This document shows positions 32,572 through 42,356 of a stretch of DNA of 64,000 nt, piece by piece. Within the stretch, counting starts at the first letter, position 1. Each line of letters opens with the position of its first letter. The stretch comes from Polynucleobacter sp. MG-5-Ahmo-C2. Lineage in GTDB: Bacteria; Pseudomonadota; Gammaproteobacteria; Burkholderiales; Burkholderiaceae. The stretch spans positions 558,001 to 622,000 of the forward strand of contig NZ_CP061304.1 of NCBI RefSeq assembly GCF_018687735.1, in the 5' to 3' direction. Position numbers and translations under genes: made by a program. The notes beneath the pieces are model-generated. The model ran no database searches. It saw only the letters and a program-made list of their open reading frames with translations, and was not told the origin of the DNA.

Positions 32572-33627
32572 ATGCAATTGCTTAAAAAATCGTTTCTAGT
32601 TTGTGCGGGCTTTGGGCTGGTCTTATTGACTGGCTGCGCCTCTAAGCCACCTGTAGCAGTTCCAGAGCAGGCGATTGTTGGAAGGGTTCCGGCTGATCCA
32701 CCTAAAAATCCAGTGATTGATGCTGAGGTTCTAAAGGCGGAATCCAAGTCAATTGCAGTAACGGATATTTACTTTAAAAAAGAAGGTAAGAACTTAGTCT
32801 TCATTGAAGAGACTCGTCATAAGACTAATAACAATGTCACTTCAACCATCACCCCTAAGACAATTGAGGTCGATGCAGATAAGGCTGATGCTTCTGCTTT
32901 AACTGGTGGAGCCAATTCTGCACAATTTCCAGTGAAGTTCACTAACTTGGCGGATCCAAAGTTAACTGCCTCAGGGGCTACTCCTCCTGCAGTAGTGACC
33001 CCTACAGATCCTCAAACATCGAGCAATAGCTCTGATTCTGAAACCCAAACTTCTAAGAAGTCTGGTTATGAGAGCAAGATGGAATATGGCGAGTTGCGCT
33101 ACTTAGCAAACCCCATACGGGGCTTGTTAATTCAATCTGGCTACAAGGTAGTCCAGGCAAAGCCGACAGTAGCGATGCCCAATCAAGGTGATGAGTACTT
33201 TGATATCGTTAAACGCATTAAGGCTGGTGATTTTACAGATGCCAACTATGTGCTCTATGGTGTGTTGGCAGAAGTATCAATAACCGATAACGTAGACGAT
33301 ATCCCGGGCACTAAATCTAGCGCCCAACAAGTGATCTTAGAAGTGGTGGTCGACTTTAATGTGGTTGACACCCAAACCAATCAGATCGTTGCTTCATTTA
33401 TTGCCTCCGGTGATGGCAAAGAAGTGCGCATTGATGGCAAAGACAATAGCTTTAAGCCTAGCATGGCAAAACTGATGAAGTTGGCTTCTTTGGATTTGGC
33501 GGAAGATGTTCGCAAAAACTTAGCGGCACAAAACTTTATTACCAATAATCCAGGATCTGCTGGTTACGAGCGCAATCTCAAGCGCCGTCTAGACGACGAT
33601 GCTTCTACTCTTAAGGTTTATAAGTAA
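32572..33627 (+). CDS. Lipoprotein of unknown function, last gene of the lpoB-like operon
   Basis: The 351-residue lipoprotein has lipobox LLTGC (C17) and a Pro/Lys-rich start. The region from about 170 to 330 has the alternating pattern of a CsgG/LpoB-like alpha/beta domain: YGELRYLANPIRGLLIQSGY in two parts, FTDANYVLYGVLAEVS, then a long VVVDFNVVDTQTNQIVASF strand pair. This resembles the LpoB neighbour in plan but not in sequence. I infer it is a second Lpo-type envelope factor. AAGGA lies 8 bases upstream of the ATG. Confidence 0.75.
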   Translation: MQLLKKSFLVCAGFGLVLLTGCASKPPVAVPEQAIVGRVPADPPKNPVIDAEVLKAESKSIAVTDIYFKKEGKNLVFIEETRHKTNNNVTSTITPKTIEVDADKADASALTGGANSAQFPVKFTNLADPKLTASGATPPAVVTPTDPQTSSNSSDSETQTSKKSGYESKMEYGELRYLANPIRGLLIQSGYKVVQAKPTVAMPNQGDEYFDIVKRIKAGDFTDANYVLYGVLAEVSITDNVDDIPGTKSSAQQVILEVVVDFNVVDTQTNQIVASFIASGDGKEVRIDGKDNSFKPSMAKLMKLASLDLAEDVRKNLAAQNFITNNPGSAGYERNLKRRLDDDASTLKVYK

Positions 33628-33657
33628 GCAGCAATTAAGCAGCAAGTAGGCGGACTG

Positions 33658-35049
33658 CTATACCTCAAGCGGCGGATGCGTTTTTTCATAGCGCTCCGCT
33701 GTTTTTCTAAAGAGGTAGAGTAAAAGACACGCCGCCAAGCCAAGGCTGATGCTGTTCCCAGCCCAGAAACCATTGGCGCCTTGTAAGAAGGTGGGCACAT
33801 TGCCAAAAACATTGAAGCCCATGAGGTAGCCGCCACCAAGGCCAACGCCCCACAATGATCCTGCGTAGATGAGCATTGGCCAAAAGGCAATACGATAGGC
33901 ACGCAAAATAAATGCCGCAGTGATTTGTAGGGCATCAAAGACTTGGTAGAACGCAATAAACAAAAAGAGTGGAATCGAAAAGGCCCTCACTTCTGATGGC
34001 GGATCATATAAATCCAATAACTGCATTCTGAAAACCCAGACTGCGATACCAATCGTGATGCACGTAGCGGTTGTAAAGACCACTGAGGACCAACCAATTT
34101 CTTCGGCGCGCTCTGGCCTGTTAGCCCCAATTGATTGCGATACCAATGTCATGGTTGCAATCGAAAGGGATAGTGGCACCATATAAATTACGGTACCCAT
34201 GTTGGCCACAATTTGATGCCCTGCAAGCGCAGTAGTTCCTAAGCGAGCAATGAAGAGTGACATAAAGGTAAATGAAGTGACCTCAATTAAGTAGCTAAAG
34301 CCAATTGGCGCACCAAGTTTTAACAATATCCAAATTCGATGCCAATCAGGCAGACTGAAACGTGCAAAGATCGCAAAAGGTTTATAGAAGCGATCAAACA
34401 TTACAAAGCCTAGAGTTAAGAGCATCCAAGTCCAGTTAATGATCACAGTAGCTACTGCGCATCCTGGGCCGCCCATGCCTTCAATCCCAAACCCGCCATA
34501 AATAAAGAGTAGGTTCAAAGGTAGCTTGAGGCCTAGGCCAATGAGTTGAGCGATAGTAATGATGGCGGGGCGAGAGACGGCATTGTGTAAGGCCATTAAT
34601 ACGCGCATCACCATGCTGGCAGGTAATCCAATTGCCAGGATATTGAGATACAACTTTGCCTTGTCTTCGATATCCGGGCTCAGGTGAGAAATATCGAGCA
34701 CATGATCTGCATTGGTCAAAATCAAACAGCCAAGAATAGTCAGGCCAAGTGCAAGCCAAGTAGCTTGTCTGACCTCTTCGCCGATTTCGGAATAGCGTTT
34801 AGCGCCAAAGAGTTGTCCAGCAATTGGTGCAAGAGCAGACACCACGCCGGTGAGACCAACATAAATACTGATGAATATTGCTGAGGCCATCGCCAGGGCG
34901 GCAAGGTCCTCGGCAGAGTAGCGTGCTGTCATGGCGGTATCTAATACGCCAAAGGTAATGACTGCCAATTGACCAATGAGTAAGGGGCCGGCAAGCTTGA
35001 GTAAGGCGGGAATATCCTCGCGCAGGCGCGATAGTTTGAAGTGCAGCAC
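33658..35049 (-). CDS. MATE-family efflux transporter
   Basis: The 463-residue protein has about twelve hydrophobic helices in two MatE repeats. The N-terminal LAGPLLIGQLAVITFGVLDTAMTARYS segment (in parts) and the mid-protein LGAPIGFSYLIEVTSFTFMSLF mark the starts of the two halves. MATE proteins export cationic drugs or metabolites in exchange for Na or protons. It follows the glycosyltransferase gene by 3 bases on the same strand. It converges on the lipoprotein operon. Confidence 0.93.
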   Translation of the reverse strand: MLHFKLSRLREDIPALLKLAGPLLIGQLAVITFGVLDTAMTARYSAEDLAALAMASAIFISIYVGLTGVVSALAPIAGQLFGAKRYSEIGEEVRQATWLALGLTILGCLILTNADHVLDISHLSPDIEDKAKLYLNILAIGLPASMVMRVLMALHNAVSRPAIITIAQLIGLGLKLPLNLLFIYGGFGIEGMGGPGCAVATVIINWTWMLLTLGFVMFDRFYKPFAIFARFSLPDWHRIWILLKLGAPIGFSYLIEVTSFTFMSLFIARLGTTALAGHQIVANMGTVIYMVPLSLSIATMTLVSQSIGANRPERAEEIGWSSVVFTTATCITIGIAVWVFRMQLLDLYDPPSEVRAFSIPLFLFIAFYQVFDALQITAAFILRAYRIAFWPMLIYAGSLWGVGLGGGYLMGFNVFGNVPTFLQGANGFWAGNSISLGLAACLLLYLFRKTAERYEKTHPPLEV

Positions 35050-35052
35050 TAT

Positions 35053-36771
35053 TTATTCCGGAATAACTTCGTAAAGACGCAGGCGCTCATCGCGGTCAGC
35101 AGCGCGACGATCTTCCCAAAGTAAATGCAGTTTTTTATTATTCAATTTGGCATAAGCTTTAGCTTCGGATTGGTTGTGAGTCAACATCCAGGGGCAGTCA
35201 GAGTCATCGCGTAGAGAAAGTGTAGTGAAGTAGCTAAAAGAGGCAAGCTGGGAATCACCAATATTGCTGGTGTTAATGCAGCCAGCCCCAGCTGGAACTA
35301 CCTGAGCTAAACGAGCCGATACCTGGCGATAGGTTTTGGCATAGTTAATGGTTGGCAACCATAGGGTCATCAATAAAACCCACATCAAAGTTGTGCCAGA
35401 TGCCGAGATGATAAGGCAGCGCCAGATTTCTTTAGGGGCCCGAGAGGTTCTCCAGCGCACAACTGCAAGCCATAAACCAGTAATGATGAGCGCTATCACA
35501 AAAGCAAACCAATTAAATTGAAATGTAAAGCCAGGTAAAAGTCTAGCCAGGTTCGCGGCAGTCGATTCTGGGTAGCCGGTCACTTTTGCCAGCCAAATAA
35601 TCCAAATGGCGATAGCAATGATGGTGAAGCTGAACATTGCGAACCAATCAATAAAGCTAATCAGGCTGCGTTTTAAAACAGGCAGACTGAAGGCGGCAAT
35701 GATTGCAAGACTTGGAATCAAAATCATCAAGTCATGCTCATTCGCCTCTGAGCGAAACAAGACATAAATGAAGCTACCAATAAATAAACTAAGGGGAATA
35801 CAAAGATGTGGAGCGCGCCATGCGCCAGCCTTCTTCGCTCTGCCCCAGTGAGCAAGTGAGATGATTGCTAGTGGCCAAACAGGCCACGCATAGGCCCAGA
35901 AGTTGATGCTTAAGAAGCCCAATGATTCAATTGAGGGAGTAGCTTTCATTTCCGGAAGATTCCGCCAGCCTTCTTCGGCAATGTGACGCCAATAAACCGG
36001 AAGATCTGCCAGGTACCAAATCATGGGCCAAATCGCAAATCCAATAAGACCCAGCACAGTACTAGTAAACGTCCAACGAAAACGTAGCTTCGCATTGCTC
36101 GCTAAAACGGCGATGATAGTTGAACTAACAATGATTAAGCTTAGGGTGAGATTGCTAGAGAGCGCAACAATGGCAATCCCAAGACCAGTCCAGAGACCGC
36201 CTTGCCATGGTTTATCGAGACCGCGTACTGTGCCGTAGAGTACGATGCTGATGCCCATGAGTTGCGCCATCATCGGCGTGGTTTCGTGGGCGCGTTGAGC
36301 TAAACCAACGCAAGCCAGGAAGATGAGGAGTGCACCGTCTGCCAAGGTCATGCCGTAACTCTTTAAATCAGGCTGCCCACCAACAGCAAGTGCCATTGGC
36401 TGGACTTCACGACGGCGACCTAAGAGATAGGTGGCATACCAAATCGCTAAGGCAGCAGAGAAAAAGCAAACGGCAGAGTAAAGGCGAGCTGCATTAGCGG
36501 CGCCAATGAGCCAGCCAAACAAATCAATAAAGGTGGCGCCAATCCAGTAGGGCAGCGGTGCGCCCAGCGAAACATCGCGACCAGCTAAGTGCGGAACTAT
36601 CCAGTCGATTGAATTGCCACGAAATAAGGTCCACATACCGCCAAAGCCGATGGCATCTTCATTCTTCCAGGGATCACGAAAGAACAGGCCTACAAAACCA
36701 TAAACCAAAGTCAGCGCAAAAATAATAATGCGCGGAATCGATTTAGTAGCGGCGGCAGTAAGTTTGACCAT
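35053..36771 (-). CDS. GT39/ArnT-like membrane glycosyltransferase
   Basis: The 572-residue protein has an N-terminal anchor, about eleven further hydrophobic helices and a soluble C-terminal end. The first external loop reads FFRDPWKNEDAIGFGG, with the paired acidic residues characteristic of GT-C (PMT/ArnT) enzymes. These transfer sugars from polyprenyl-phosphate donors to lipid A or proteins in the periplasm. The acceptor is not determinable. It is followed by the MATE gene 3 bases later. No clear Shine-Dalgarno sequence is seen at the start. Confidence 0.82.
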   Translation of the reverse strand: MVKLTAAATKSIPRIIIFALTLVYGFVGLFFRDPWKNEDAIGFGGMWTLFRGNSIDWIVPHLAGRDVSLGAPLPYWIGATFIDLFGWLIGAANAARLYSAVCFFSAALAIWYATYLLGRRREVQPMALAVGGQPDLKSYGMTLADGALLIFLACVGLAQRAHETTPMMAQLMGISIVLYGTVRGLDKPWQGGLWTGLGIAIVALSSNLTLSLIIVSSTIIAVLASNAKLRFRWTFTSTVLGLIGFAIWPMIWYLADLPVYWRHIAEEGWRNLPEMKATPSIESLGFLSINFWAYAWPVWPLAIISLAHWGRAKKAGAWRAPHLCIPLSLFIGSFIYVLFRSEANEHDLMILIPSLAIIAAFSLPVLKRSLISFIDWFAMFSFTIIAIAIWIIWLAKVTGYPESTAANLARLLPGFTFQFNWFAFVIALIITGLWLAVVRWRTSRAPKEIWRCLIISASGTTLMWVLLMTLWLPTINYAKTYRQVSARLAQVVPAGAGCINTSNIGDSQLASFSYFTTLSLRDDSDCPWMLTHNQSEAKAYAKLNNKKLHLLWEDRRAADRDERLRLYEVIPE

Positions 36772-36797
36772 GAGCTCTATTTAAGTAAAAACAAGCA

Positions 36798-36823
36798 ATA
36801 AAAAAGGCAGCAAACGCTGCCTT
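36798..36823 (-). terminator. Rho-independent terminator after rpmE2
   Basis: An 8-bp stem (36804-36811 with 36816-36823) with a 4-base loop is followed on the minus strand by a T-run. It separates rpmE2 from the glycosyltransferase gene. Confidence 0.9.
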
Positions 36824-36872
36824 GATTATCTCGCAGAGCAGGTATTTCAAATACCCTGCGAATTGAAGTGAT

Positions 36873-37220
36873 TTAAGCCTTCTTCTTAGCTGGCTTTTCA
36901 GCAGCTTTAGCTTCTGCAGCAGCAGCTTTTTTCTCAGCTGTTTTAGCAGCGCCATCACCGGTAGCTTTAGCAACAGCCTTAGTACCGAATTTCTGACGGA
37001 ATTTCTCAACACGACCGGCGGTATCCATGATTTTTTGGGTGCCAGTGTAGAAAGGGTGTGACTCAGATGAAGTCTCGATTTTTGCCAATGGATATTCATT
37101 GCCATCTTCCCACTTGATTTTCTCTTTAGTGGACATGGTGGAGCGAGTCTTAAAGCTGAAGTTGTTTGAAACGTCTACAAAGACGATTTCACGATATTCG
37201 GGGTGAATGCCAGGTTTCAT
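36873..37220 (-). CDS. rpmE2: 50S ribosomal protein L31 type B, long-tailed
   Basis: The 115-residue protein starts at the ATG at 37220, with AGGAC upstream; the open frame reaches further, but family sequence begins here. The L31 body has [29 protein letters not shown] and [11 protein letters not shown]. It has no CxxC pair, so it is the zinc-independent C- type. An additional tail of about 35 residues, almost wholly Ala and Lys, follows the normal end. L31 links the two ribosomal subunits, and the tail would add positive charge there. Confidence 0.95.
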   Translation of the reverse strand: MKPGIHPEYREIVFVDVSNNFSFKTRSTMSTKEKIKWEDGNEYPLAKIETSSESHPFYTGTQKIMDTAGRVEKFRQKFGTKAVAKATGDGAAKTAEKKAAAAEAKAAEKPAKKKA

Positions 37221-37373
37221 TTTGAGTCCTATTAGCGGGTAGCCGTTTAAGTTAAAACAACCTAAATACTTTCCCAAGTTAAAAGCAGTAAAGGCGAAAT
37301 TATGCCATGAAATCAACAACAAAGCTCACTTTTGGGGTCTAAAAGGGGCTAAATGGCCCCCGGGACGCCTAAA

Positions 37374-38636
37374 TTAGCCTCCGCGACGCATTAGATCGAA
37401 GAATTCACCGTTGTTTTTAGTCGATTTGAGCTTATCTACGATGAAGTTCATTGCTTCAATATCGTCCATATCAGCCAGCAATTTGCGCAATACCCAGATC
37501 TTCTGGAGGTTCTCAGCTTTAACCAGAAGCTCCTCACGACGAGTGCCAGACTTGTTAAGGTTGATTGATGGGTAAACGCGACGCTCAGCCAAGCGACGCT
37601 CTAGGTGAACCTCCATATTGCCAGTTCCCTTGAATTCCTCGTAAATAAGGTCATCCATACGACTACCCGTTTCAATCAAGGCAGTAGCAATGATGGTTAA
37701 TGAGCCGCCTTCTTCAATATTACGAGCAGCACCAAAGAAACGTTTTGGACGTTGCAAAGCGTTTGCATCCACACCGCCAGAGAGTACTTTGCCTGATGAG
37801 GGAACAACCGTGTTGTAGGCGCGAGCAAGACGGGTAATCGAGTCAAGCAAGATGATTACATCTTTACCCATTTCTACTAAACGTTTCGCTTTTTCAATCA
37901 CCATCTCAGCAACTTGAACGTGACGCACTGCTGGCTCATCAAAAGTGGAGGCCACAACTTCACCGCGAACGGAGCGTTGCATTTCAGTAACCTCTTCAGG
38001 GCGCTCATCAACGAGCAAGACGATCAAAATGGCTTCAGGATTATTGGCTGCAATTGCGTGTGCAATGTGCTGCATCATTACAGTCTTACCAGACTTCGGT
38101 GATGCCACGATCAGACCACGTTGGCCGTAACCAATCGGGGAGATCATATCGATAATGCGGCCAGTCAAATTTTCTTCGGCCTTGATATCTCGCTCGAGGC
38201 TAATCACACGGTTTGGATGCAATGGCGTTAAGTTTTCAAACATGATGCGGTTTTTGAGGGCTTCTGGAGCCAAACCGTTGATCTTGTCTACTTTTACTAA
38301 CGCAAAGTAACGCTCACCATCTTTAGGGGTGCGTACTTCGCCTTCAACGCTGTCGCCAGTATGTAAGTTAAAGCGGCGAATCTGTGCGGGGGAGATATAA
38401 ATGTCGTCAGGAGAAGCCATATAAGAGGCTTCAGGGGAACGCAAGAACCCAAAGCCGTCGGGTAAAACTTCCAAAGTACCGTCACCAAATACTGTTTCAC
38501 CAGCCTTCGCGCGTTTTTTGAGAATGGCGAACATCAATTCTTGTTTGCGCATCCGTTGGGTGTTTTCAATCTCCAGGCTGGCTGCCATTTCAAGCAGGGC
38601 GGATACGTGGAGGACTTTAAGTTCAGTTAATTGCAT
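37374..38636 (-). CDS. rho: Transcription termination factor Rho
   Basis: At 420 residues this is the standard length. The N-terminal RNA-binding domain includes [19 protein letters not shown] with the cold-shock-like strand. The ATPase domain has [12 protein letters not shown] (Walker A), [30 protein letters not shown] and the Q- and R-loop regions. The [12 protein letters not shown] and DLMRRGG end is diagnostic. Rho ends transcription at unstructured C-rich RNA. It lies downstream of trxA on the same strand with a 271-base spacer, an order common in betaproteobacteria. Confidence 0.98.
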   Translation of the reverse strand: MQLTELKVLHVSALLEMAASLEIENTQRMRKQELMFAILKKRAKAGETVFGDGTLEVLPDGFGFLRSPEASYMASPDDIYISPAQIRRFNLHTGDSVEGEVRTPKDGERYFALVKVDKINGLAPEALKNRIMFENLTPLHPNRVISLERDIKAEENLTGRIIDMISPIGYGQRGLIVASPKSGKTVMMQHIAHAIAANNPEAILIVLLVDERPEEVTEMQRSVRGEVVASTFDEPAVRHVQVAEMVIEKAKRLVEMGKDVIILLDSITRLARAYNTVVPSSGKVLSGGVDANALQRPKRFFGAARNIEEGGSLTIIATALIETGSRMDDLIYEEFKGTGNMEVHLERRLAERRVYPSINLNKSGTRREELLVKAENLQKIWVLRKLLADMDDIEAMNFIVDKLKSTKNNGEFFDLMRRGG

Positions 38637-38864
38637 GTGGTTCTCAGGTGTTGATAAAGATAAAAATGAATAAGGGAAATTTGTTTTGGGATATAGCCGC
38701 GCTGATTTAGATCACGCAGATGTGGAAAAACAGAATTTTGGGGATTTGCTTAAGAAAGGGGAGGGGATAAATTGCTGGAAATGAACGCTGTTGTGAAAGC
38801 GCTGGACTACTCTTAGATGTAATACTACACTAAAAAACGGGCCTTACAAGTACTTGATGCATGT

Positions 38865-38899
38865 AAAAACCACAGGCTCAGGGTGTGAACCCGTGGTTT
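38865..38899 (-). terminator. Terminator-like hairpin after trxA
   Basis: AAACCAC (38867-38873) pairs with GTGGTTT (38893-38899), and an inner 4-bp stem (38881-38884 with 38889-38892) stacks on it across a 7-base bulge. On the minus strand it is followed by T residues. The rest of the 38637-38864 spacer before rho shows no gene. It probably carries the rho promoter and leader. Confidence 0.7.
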
Positions 38900-38907
38900 G
38901 AGACTAT

Positions 38908-39234
38908 TTACAGATGACTATCAATAAAGGCAGACAGCTGAGATTTGGCCAAAGCGCCTACTTTTTGAGCAGCTACAGTGCCATTTTTAAATAGGATCAA
39001 GGTCGGAATACCGCGAATGTTGAATTGGGCTGGAACACCTTGGTTCTCATCCACATTCATTTTTGCGATCTGTAATTTTTCGCCATATTCGCCAGCGAGT
39101 TCTTCTAGGATTGGCCCGATCATTTTGCAAGGACCACACCATTCAGCCCAGAAGTCGAGCAGAACAGGTTTATCGGACTTGAGGACGTCTTGCTCGAAAG
39201 AAGCGTCAGTTACATGTTTAATGCCGGCACTCAT
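38908..39234 (-). CDS. trxA: Thioredoxin 1
   Basis: The 108-residue protein has the full thioredoxin fold and the active site WCGPC in [11 protein letters not shown], with the cis-proline in RGIPTLILF. It reduces disulfides in cytoplasmic proteins such as ribonucleotide reductase. The start is divergent from the addB gene across about 110 bases that contain a perfect 16-bp palindrome. Confidence 0.97.
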   Translation of the reverse strand: MSAGIKHVTDASFEQDVLKSDKPVLLDFWAEWCGPCKMIGPILEELAGEYGEKLQIAKMNVDENQGVPAQFNIRGIPTLILFKNGTVAAQKVGALAKSQLSAFIDSHL

Positions 39235-39268
39235 GAAAATTCCTTATTTAGACTTATTTAGCGAGTTA

Positions 39269-39297
39269 TTTAATTATGGCGTTACAACGCTTATATT
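39269..39297 (+). promoter_or_regulatory. Putative sigma70 promoter of addBA
   Basis: TTTAAT (39269-39274) and TATATT (39292-39297) are separated by 17 bases, fitting a sigma70 promoter. The predicted start of transcription is about 39304, directly before the palindrome. Confidence 0.55.
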
Positions 39298-39304
39298 AGC
39301 AATA

Positions 39305-39320
39305 AGCAGAACGTTCTGCT
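39305..39320. promoter_or_regulatory. Perfect 16-bp palindrome at the addB transcription start
   Basis: AGCAGAACGTTCTGCT reads the same on both strands. It sits 25 bases before the addB ATG and just after the predicted -10. It could be an operator or an mRNA 5' hairpin. It does not match the LexA box present at umuD. Confidence 0.6.
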
Positions 39321-39344
39321 CAAAATAGATAAATTACTCCATTA

Positions 39345-42300
39345 ATGCCTCAGCCTTTCCCCACTATTGCAAAGCAAAAGCATCCGCTTGATTGGAGCAT
39401 TACGCCCAATAGCCAAGCGCTGACCGAGCTGGCTAAAGGTATTTGGGATTGTGCAGTGCAAACCAATCAACGCCCTTTGGTGCTGCTGAGTACTGCTGGT
39501 CCACTCATTGGGGTAAGAGCAGCCTTAGAACAACACCGACCAAAAGAGCTGCCTAGCAAGATTGCCTTCTTGCCGCAAGTCATTAGTTTTGCTGATTGGT
39601 TAGAAGCAGCGCCAGGTGCATGGAAGTTTCCGAAAAAACAAAGCGATCTAGAAAGATGGTTATCGGTCTATATCAATCTGCGCAAACATCCCAAGCTCAA
39701 AGCTTGGTTTAAAGCGGAGAGCGATTCGGGTGCGTGGGGATTGGCTCAAGCAGTTATTGATGCATGTGATGCCTTGTCTGAATTAGTGGTTCCCCAGTTG
39801 CAAGACGAGCTCAATACCTTATTAGAGACGCACTCGCTAGATGCTCAAGCTTGGCTTAAAAAAGTGGAGCTTGTACTAGATCAGGCAGTTGCAAAAGCTT
39901 ACGTAGGTCTCTCGCGTAATATCGTAGATGAAGAGTCTGCGGTCCTCTTAACATTCTGGCGCTACCTCACCAGCATTGGCGATCCTATTATTCGTAAGCA
40001 TTTGGCCATGGCTACTCACCTGCAAGCAGCAAAAGAAAATGCAAAAAATAGTCCAGGCACAGCACGCCCATTTATCTGGGTGCAAACTGCAGACCCAAAG
40101 CCTGTAGATCAGGAGTTAATCGATAGCTACCTACGTGAGTACGCTCAATATGCGACAGTAGTACGCGTCAGTCTTGATTGGCAAACCGTTGCTTTATGGC
40201 CAGAGGCGCTTTGCGGGCAAGACGCCGAGGGCGAAATCGTTATTGCAGATACATCAGAAGAACAGCAGGTTGAGCGCAATATCAACTCAAGTCGTCATGA
40301 AGGCTGGCGCTTGCTAGCAGCAAGACGTTTTGAGGAGTTGGCATGGGTAGCGGCAAAATCAATCGAGTCGCATTTAGTCGATAAGAAGAAAAATATTGCG
40401 CTAGTAGCGCAAGATCGTTTGGCAGCACGCCGTGCACGTGCACTTCTAAGCCGCCTTGGGAATTCTCTTCGTATCCGTGATGAAACGGGGTGGAAGTTAT
40501 CAACTACAAGAGCGGCAGCAGCATTTGATAGTTTGCTGGAGTTGATCCGTGCGCCTAAGGAAGGTCCTAGTGCGAACGTCTTACTCGAGTTTTTGCAAAA
40601 CCCTTATTTTGATTTAGCGCGCAGCCTGCAAAAGAGCTCCCAGGTTTGTGTTGACCTCATTACGCAGCTCGAAGATATCTTGCTTGCTAGTCAAGCAAAG
40701 TCTGGCTGGGAAACATTTATTGCTGCAATTGATAAGGCTAATGGATATGCCAGTACGCATGGCGGTTCACCAAATGAGCAGCTCATAAAATTAATCCAGT
40801 TTGCTAAAAAACTGCATTTAGCTTGGCAGTCACCGCTTCTTGAATGCTCAAGTGCCTATGCCCAGCTTCAAAATAGCCTTGAGGAGGCTGGCATGGCTCA
40901 GCGACTTGAGAAAGATGCTGCCGGTAAGCAGCTTTTAGAGGTTCTTAAACGCTTCGATCTGAGTGGTGGGCCATACAAAGATCTGAAGATGCGATTACCA
41001 GAGTGGTTGAGTCTTCTCAAAACGGTGATCGAAGAAGCTGCTTATGAGGAGGCCGGCAAAGAAGCAGAGGCTACTTTGAGTATTTTGCCTCTCAGTTCAA
41101 CACGCCTACGTGAATTTGATGCTGTAGTTGTCATAGGTTGCGATGAGCAACAATTGCCAGCATTTTCTGAGCCACCATTGTTTTTTTCGGATGCGCTTAA
41201 TCGTTATCTAAAGTCATCGACTATTACTGCGCAATACATTCAACAAGCTCGAGATCTTTCTCAACTATTAGTAACCTGTAAGAGCGTAGATTTAATTTGG
41301 CAAAGCAAGAGTAAAAGTGGTGAACCCTTAAGGCCATCTGCTTGGATTCAACGCTTACAAGTCGTGCTCAAAAAGAAAATTCCATGGGAAGCGGTGGAAG
41401 TAAAACTCAAGCCATTTGAAGGACAATCACAGCCTATTCAAAAATCGGTAAGTATTCCAGATTTAGATTTGAGAATCCCAACTACGGTTTCGCCAAGTGC
41501 CTATAAGGCTTTGAGAGATTGTCCTTATCGTTACTACGTAAGTAATTTATTGGGTTTGCGTAAGGTAAAAGAATTCGAAGAGGGCTTTGATGCCTCTTTG
41601 GCTGGCCAGACTTTACATGCCCTATTGAGAAACTTTTTTCAGGCACTTAAAACGGAAGAAAAAAAATCGCACTCAACTATTCATGGCGGTTCGGATGCAA
41701 GACGTCAATGGATGATTGAGCATCTCATGAAGTTTTCTGACAAAGAATTCGAGAAGCTAATTGCTGGTGATGCCAGAATATTGGGAACTTTACGGGATTG
41801 GCAAAAACAGATACCCAGTTTTGTCGATTGGCAACTAAAGCGTGAGAATGAAGGTTGGCGCTACCATGATGCTGAGTTGTCTGTTGGTTTTACTTTGTCG
41901 ATTACCGATCCCAACGGAATCAAGCAAGATATCCGGATTGCCGGGCGTGCTGATCGATTTGATATTCATGAGTCCGATGCCAGTGCAGCTGCGGTGATCG
42001 ACTATAAAAACCAGAAGATAAAGAAAATTACTCAACGTGCAGAGAATATTCTGGACGATCCACAGTTATTGATTTATGCCAGGGGCGCAACCGAGAACCC
42101 TGTTGAAGCTCGCATTCCAGGGCGAGAGGTAGAGCAGGCCGAATGGGTCACTCTGAGAGCTGACGTGAAGGACGCAGAAAAGATTGTTCGAGTTCATCCA
42201 GTTGAGGATATGCCTGCAGTAATGGCGGAATTTTCCGAACAGGTAGTTAATGACTTGAATGATTTATGGGCGCGCAAACCCATGAAGGCATTCGCCCCCG

Positions 42301-42356
42301 ATAGCGTATGTCAATACTGTGAAGCAAGAGGCGTTTGCAGAAAGGGAATGTGGTGA
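39345..42356 (+). CDS. addB: AddB-like ATP-dependent nuclease subunit
   Basis: The 1003-residue protein ends in a PD-(D/E)XK nuclease domain. VIDYKNQK holds catalytic D886 and K888. Four cysteines, C726 in RDCPYRYY and C989, C992 and C998 in the last 15 residues, match the iron-sulfur cluster that locks the AddB nuclease. The N-terminal helicase-like part lacks a Walker A lysine (STAGPLIG instead), so it is likely inactive as a motor. With AddA it processes DNA double-strand ends for RecA. It overlaps addA by 4 bases from the preferred GTG start. Confidence 0.9.
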   Translation: MPQPFPTIAKQKHPLDWSITPNSQALTELAKGIWDCAVQTNQRPLVLLSTAGPLIGVRAALEQHRPKELPSKIAFLPQVISFADWLEAAPGAWKFPKKQSDLERWLSVYINLRKHPKLKAWFKAESDSGAWGLAQAVIDACDALSELVVPQLQDELNTLLETHSLDAQAWLKKVELVLDQAVAKAYVGLSRNIVDEESAVLLTFWRYLTSIGDPIIRKHLAMATHLQAAKENAKNSPGTARPFIWVQTADPKPVDQELIDSYLREYAQYATVVRVSLDWQTVALWPEALCGQDAEGEIVIADTSEEQQVERNINSSRHEGWRLLAARRFEELAWVAAKSIESHLVDKKKNIALVAQDRLAARRARALLSRLGNSLRIRDETGWKLSTTRAAAAFDSLLELIRAPKEGPSANVLLEFLQNPYFDLARSLQKSSQVCVDLITQLEDILLASQAKSGWETFIAAIDKANGYASTHGGSPNEQLIKLIQFAKKLHLAWQSPLLECSSAYAQLQNSLEEAGMAQRLEKDAAGKQLLEVLKRFDLSGGPYKDLKMRLPEWLSLLKTVIEEAAYEEAGKEAEATLSILPLSSTRLREFDAVVVIGCDEQQLPAFSEPPLFFSDALNRYLKSSTITAQYIQQARDLSQLLVTCKSVDLIWQSKSKSGEPLRPSAWIQRLQVVLKKKIPWEAVEVKLKPFEGQSQPIQKSVSIPDLDLRIPTTVSPSAYKALRDCPYRYYVSNLLGLRKVKEFEEGFDASLAGQTLHALLRNFFQALKTEEKKSHSTIHGGSDARRQWMIEHLMKFSDKEFEKLIAGDARILGTLRDWQKQIPSFVDWQLKRENEGWRYHDAELSVGFTLSITDPNGIKQDIRIAGRADRFDIHESDASAAAVIDYKNQKIKKITQRAENILDDPQLLIYARGATENPVEARIPGREVEQAEWVTLRADVKDAEKIVRVHPVEDMPAVMAEFSEQVVNDLNDLWARKPMKAFAPDSVCQYCEARGVCRKGMW

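Noticed and set aside
36838..36859. Second hairpin near the rpmE2 stop
   Set aside because: The stem has a bulge and no T-run; the perfect hairpin at 36804-36823 explains termination better.
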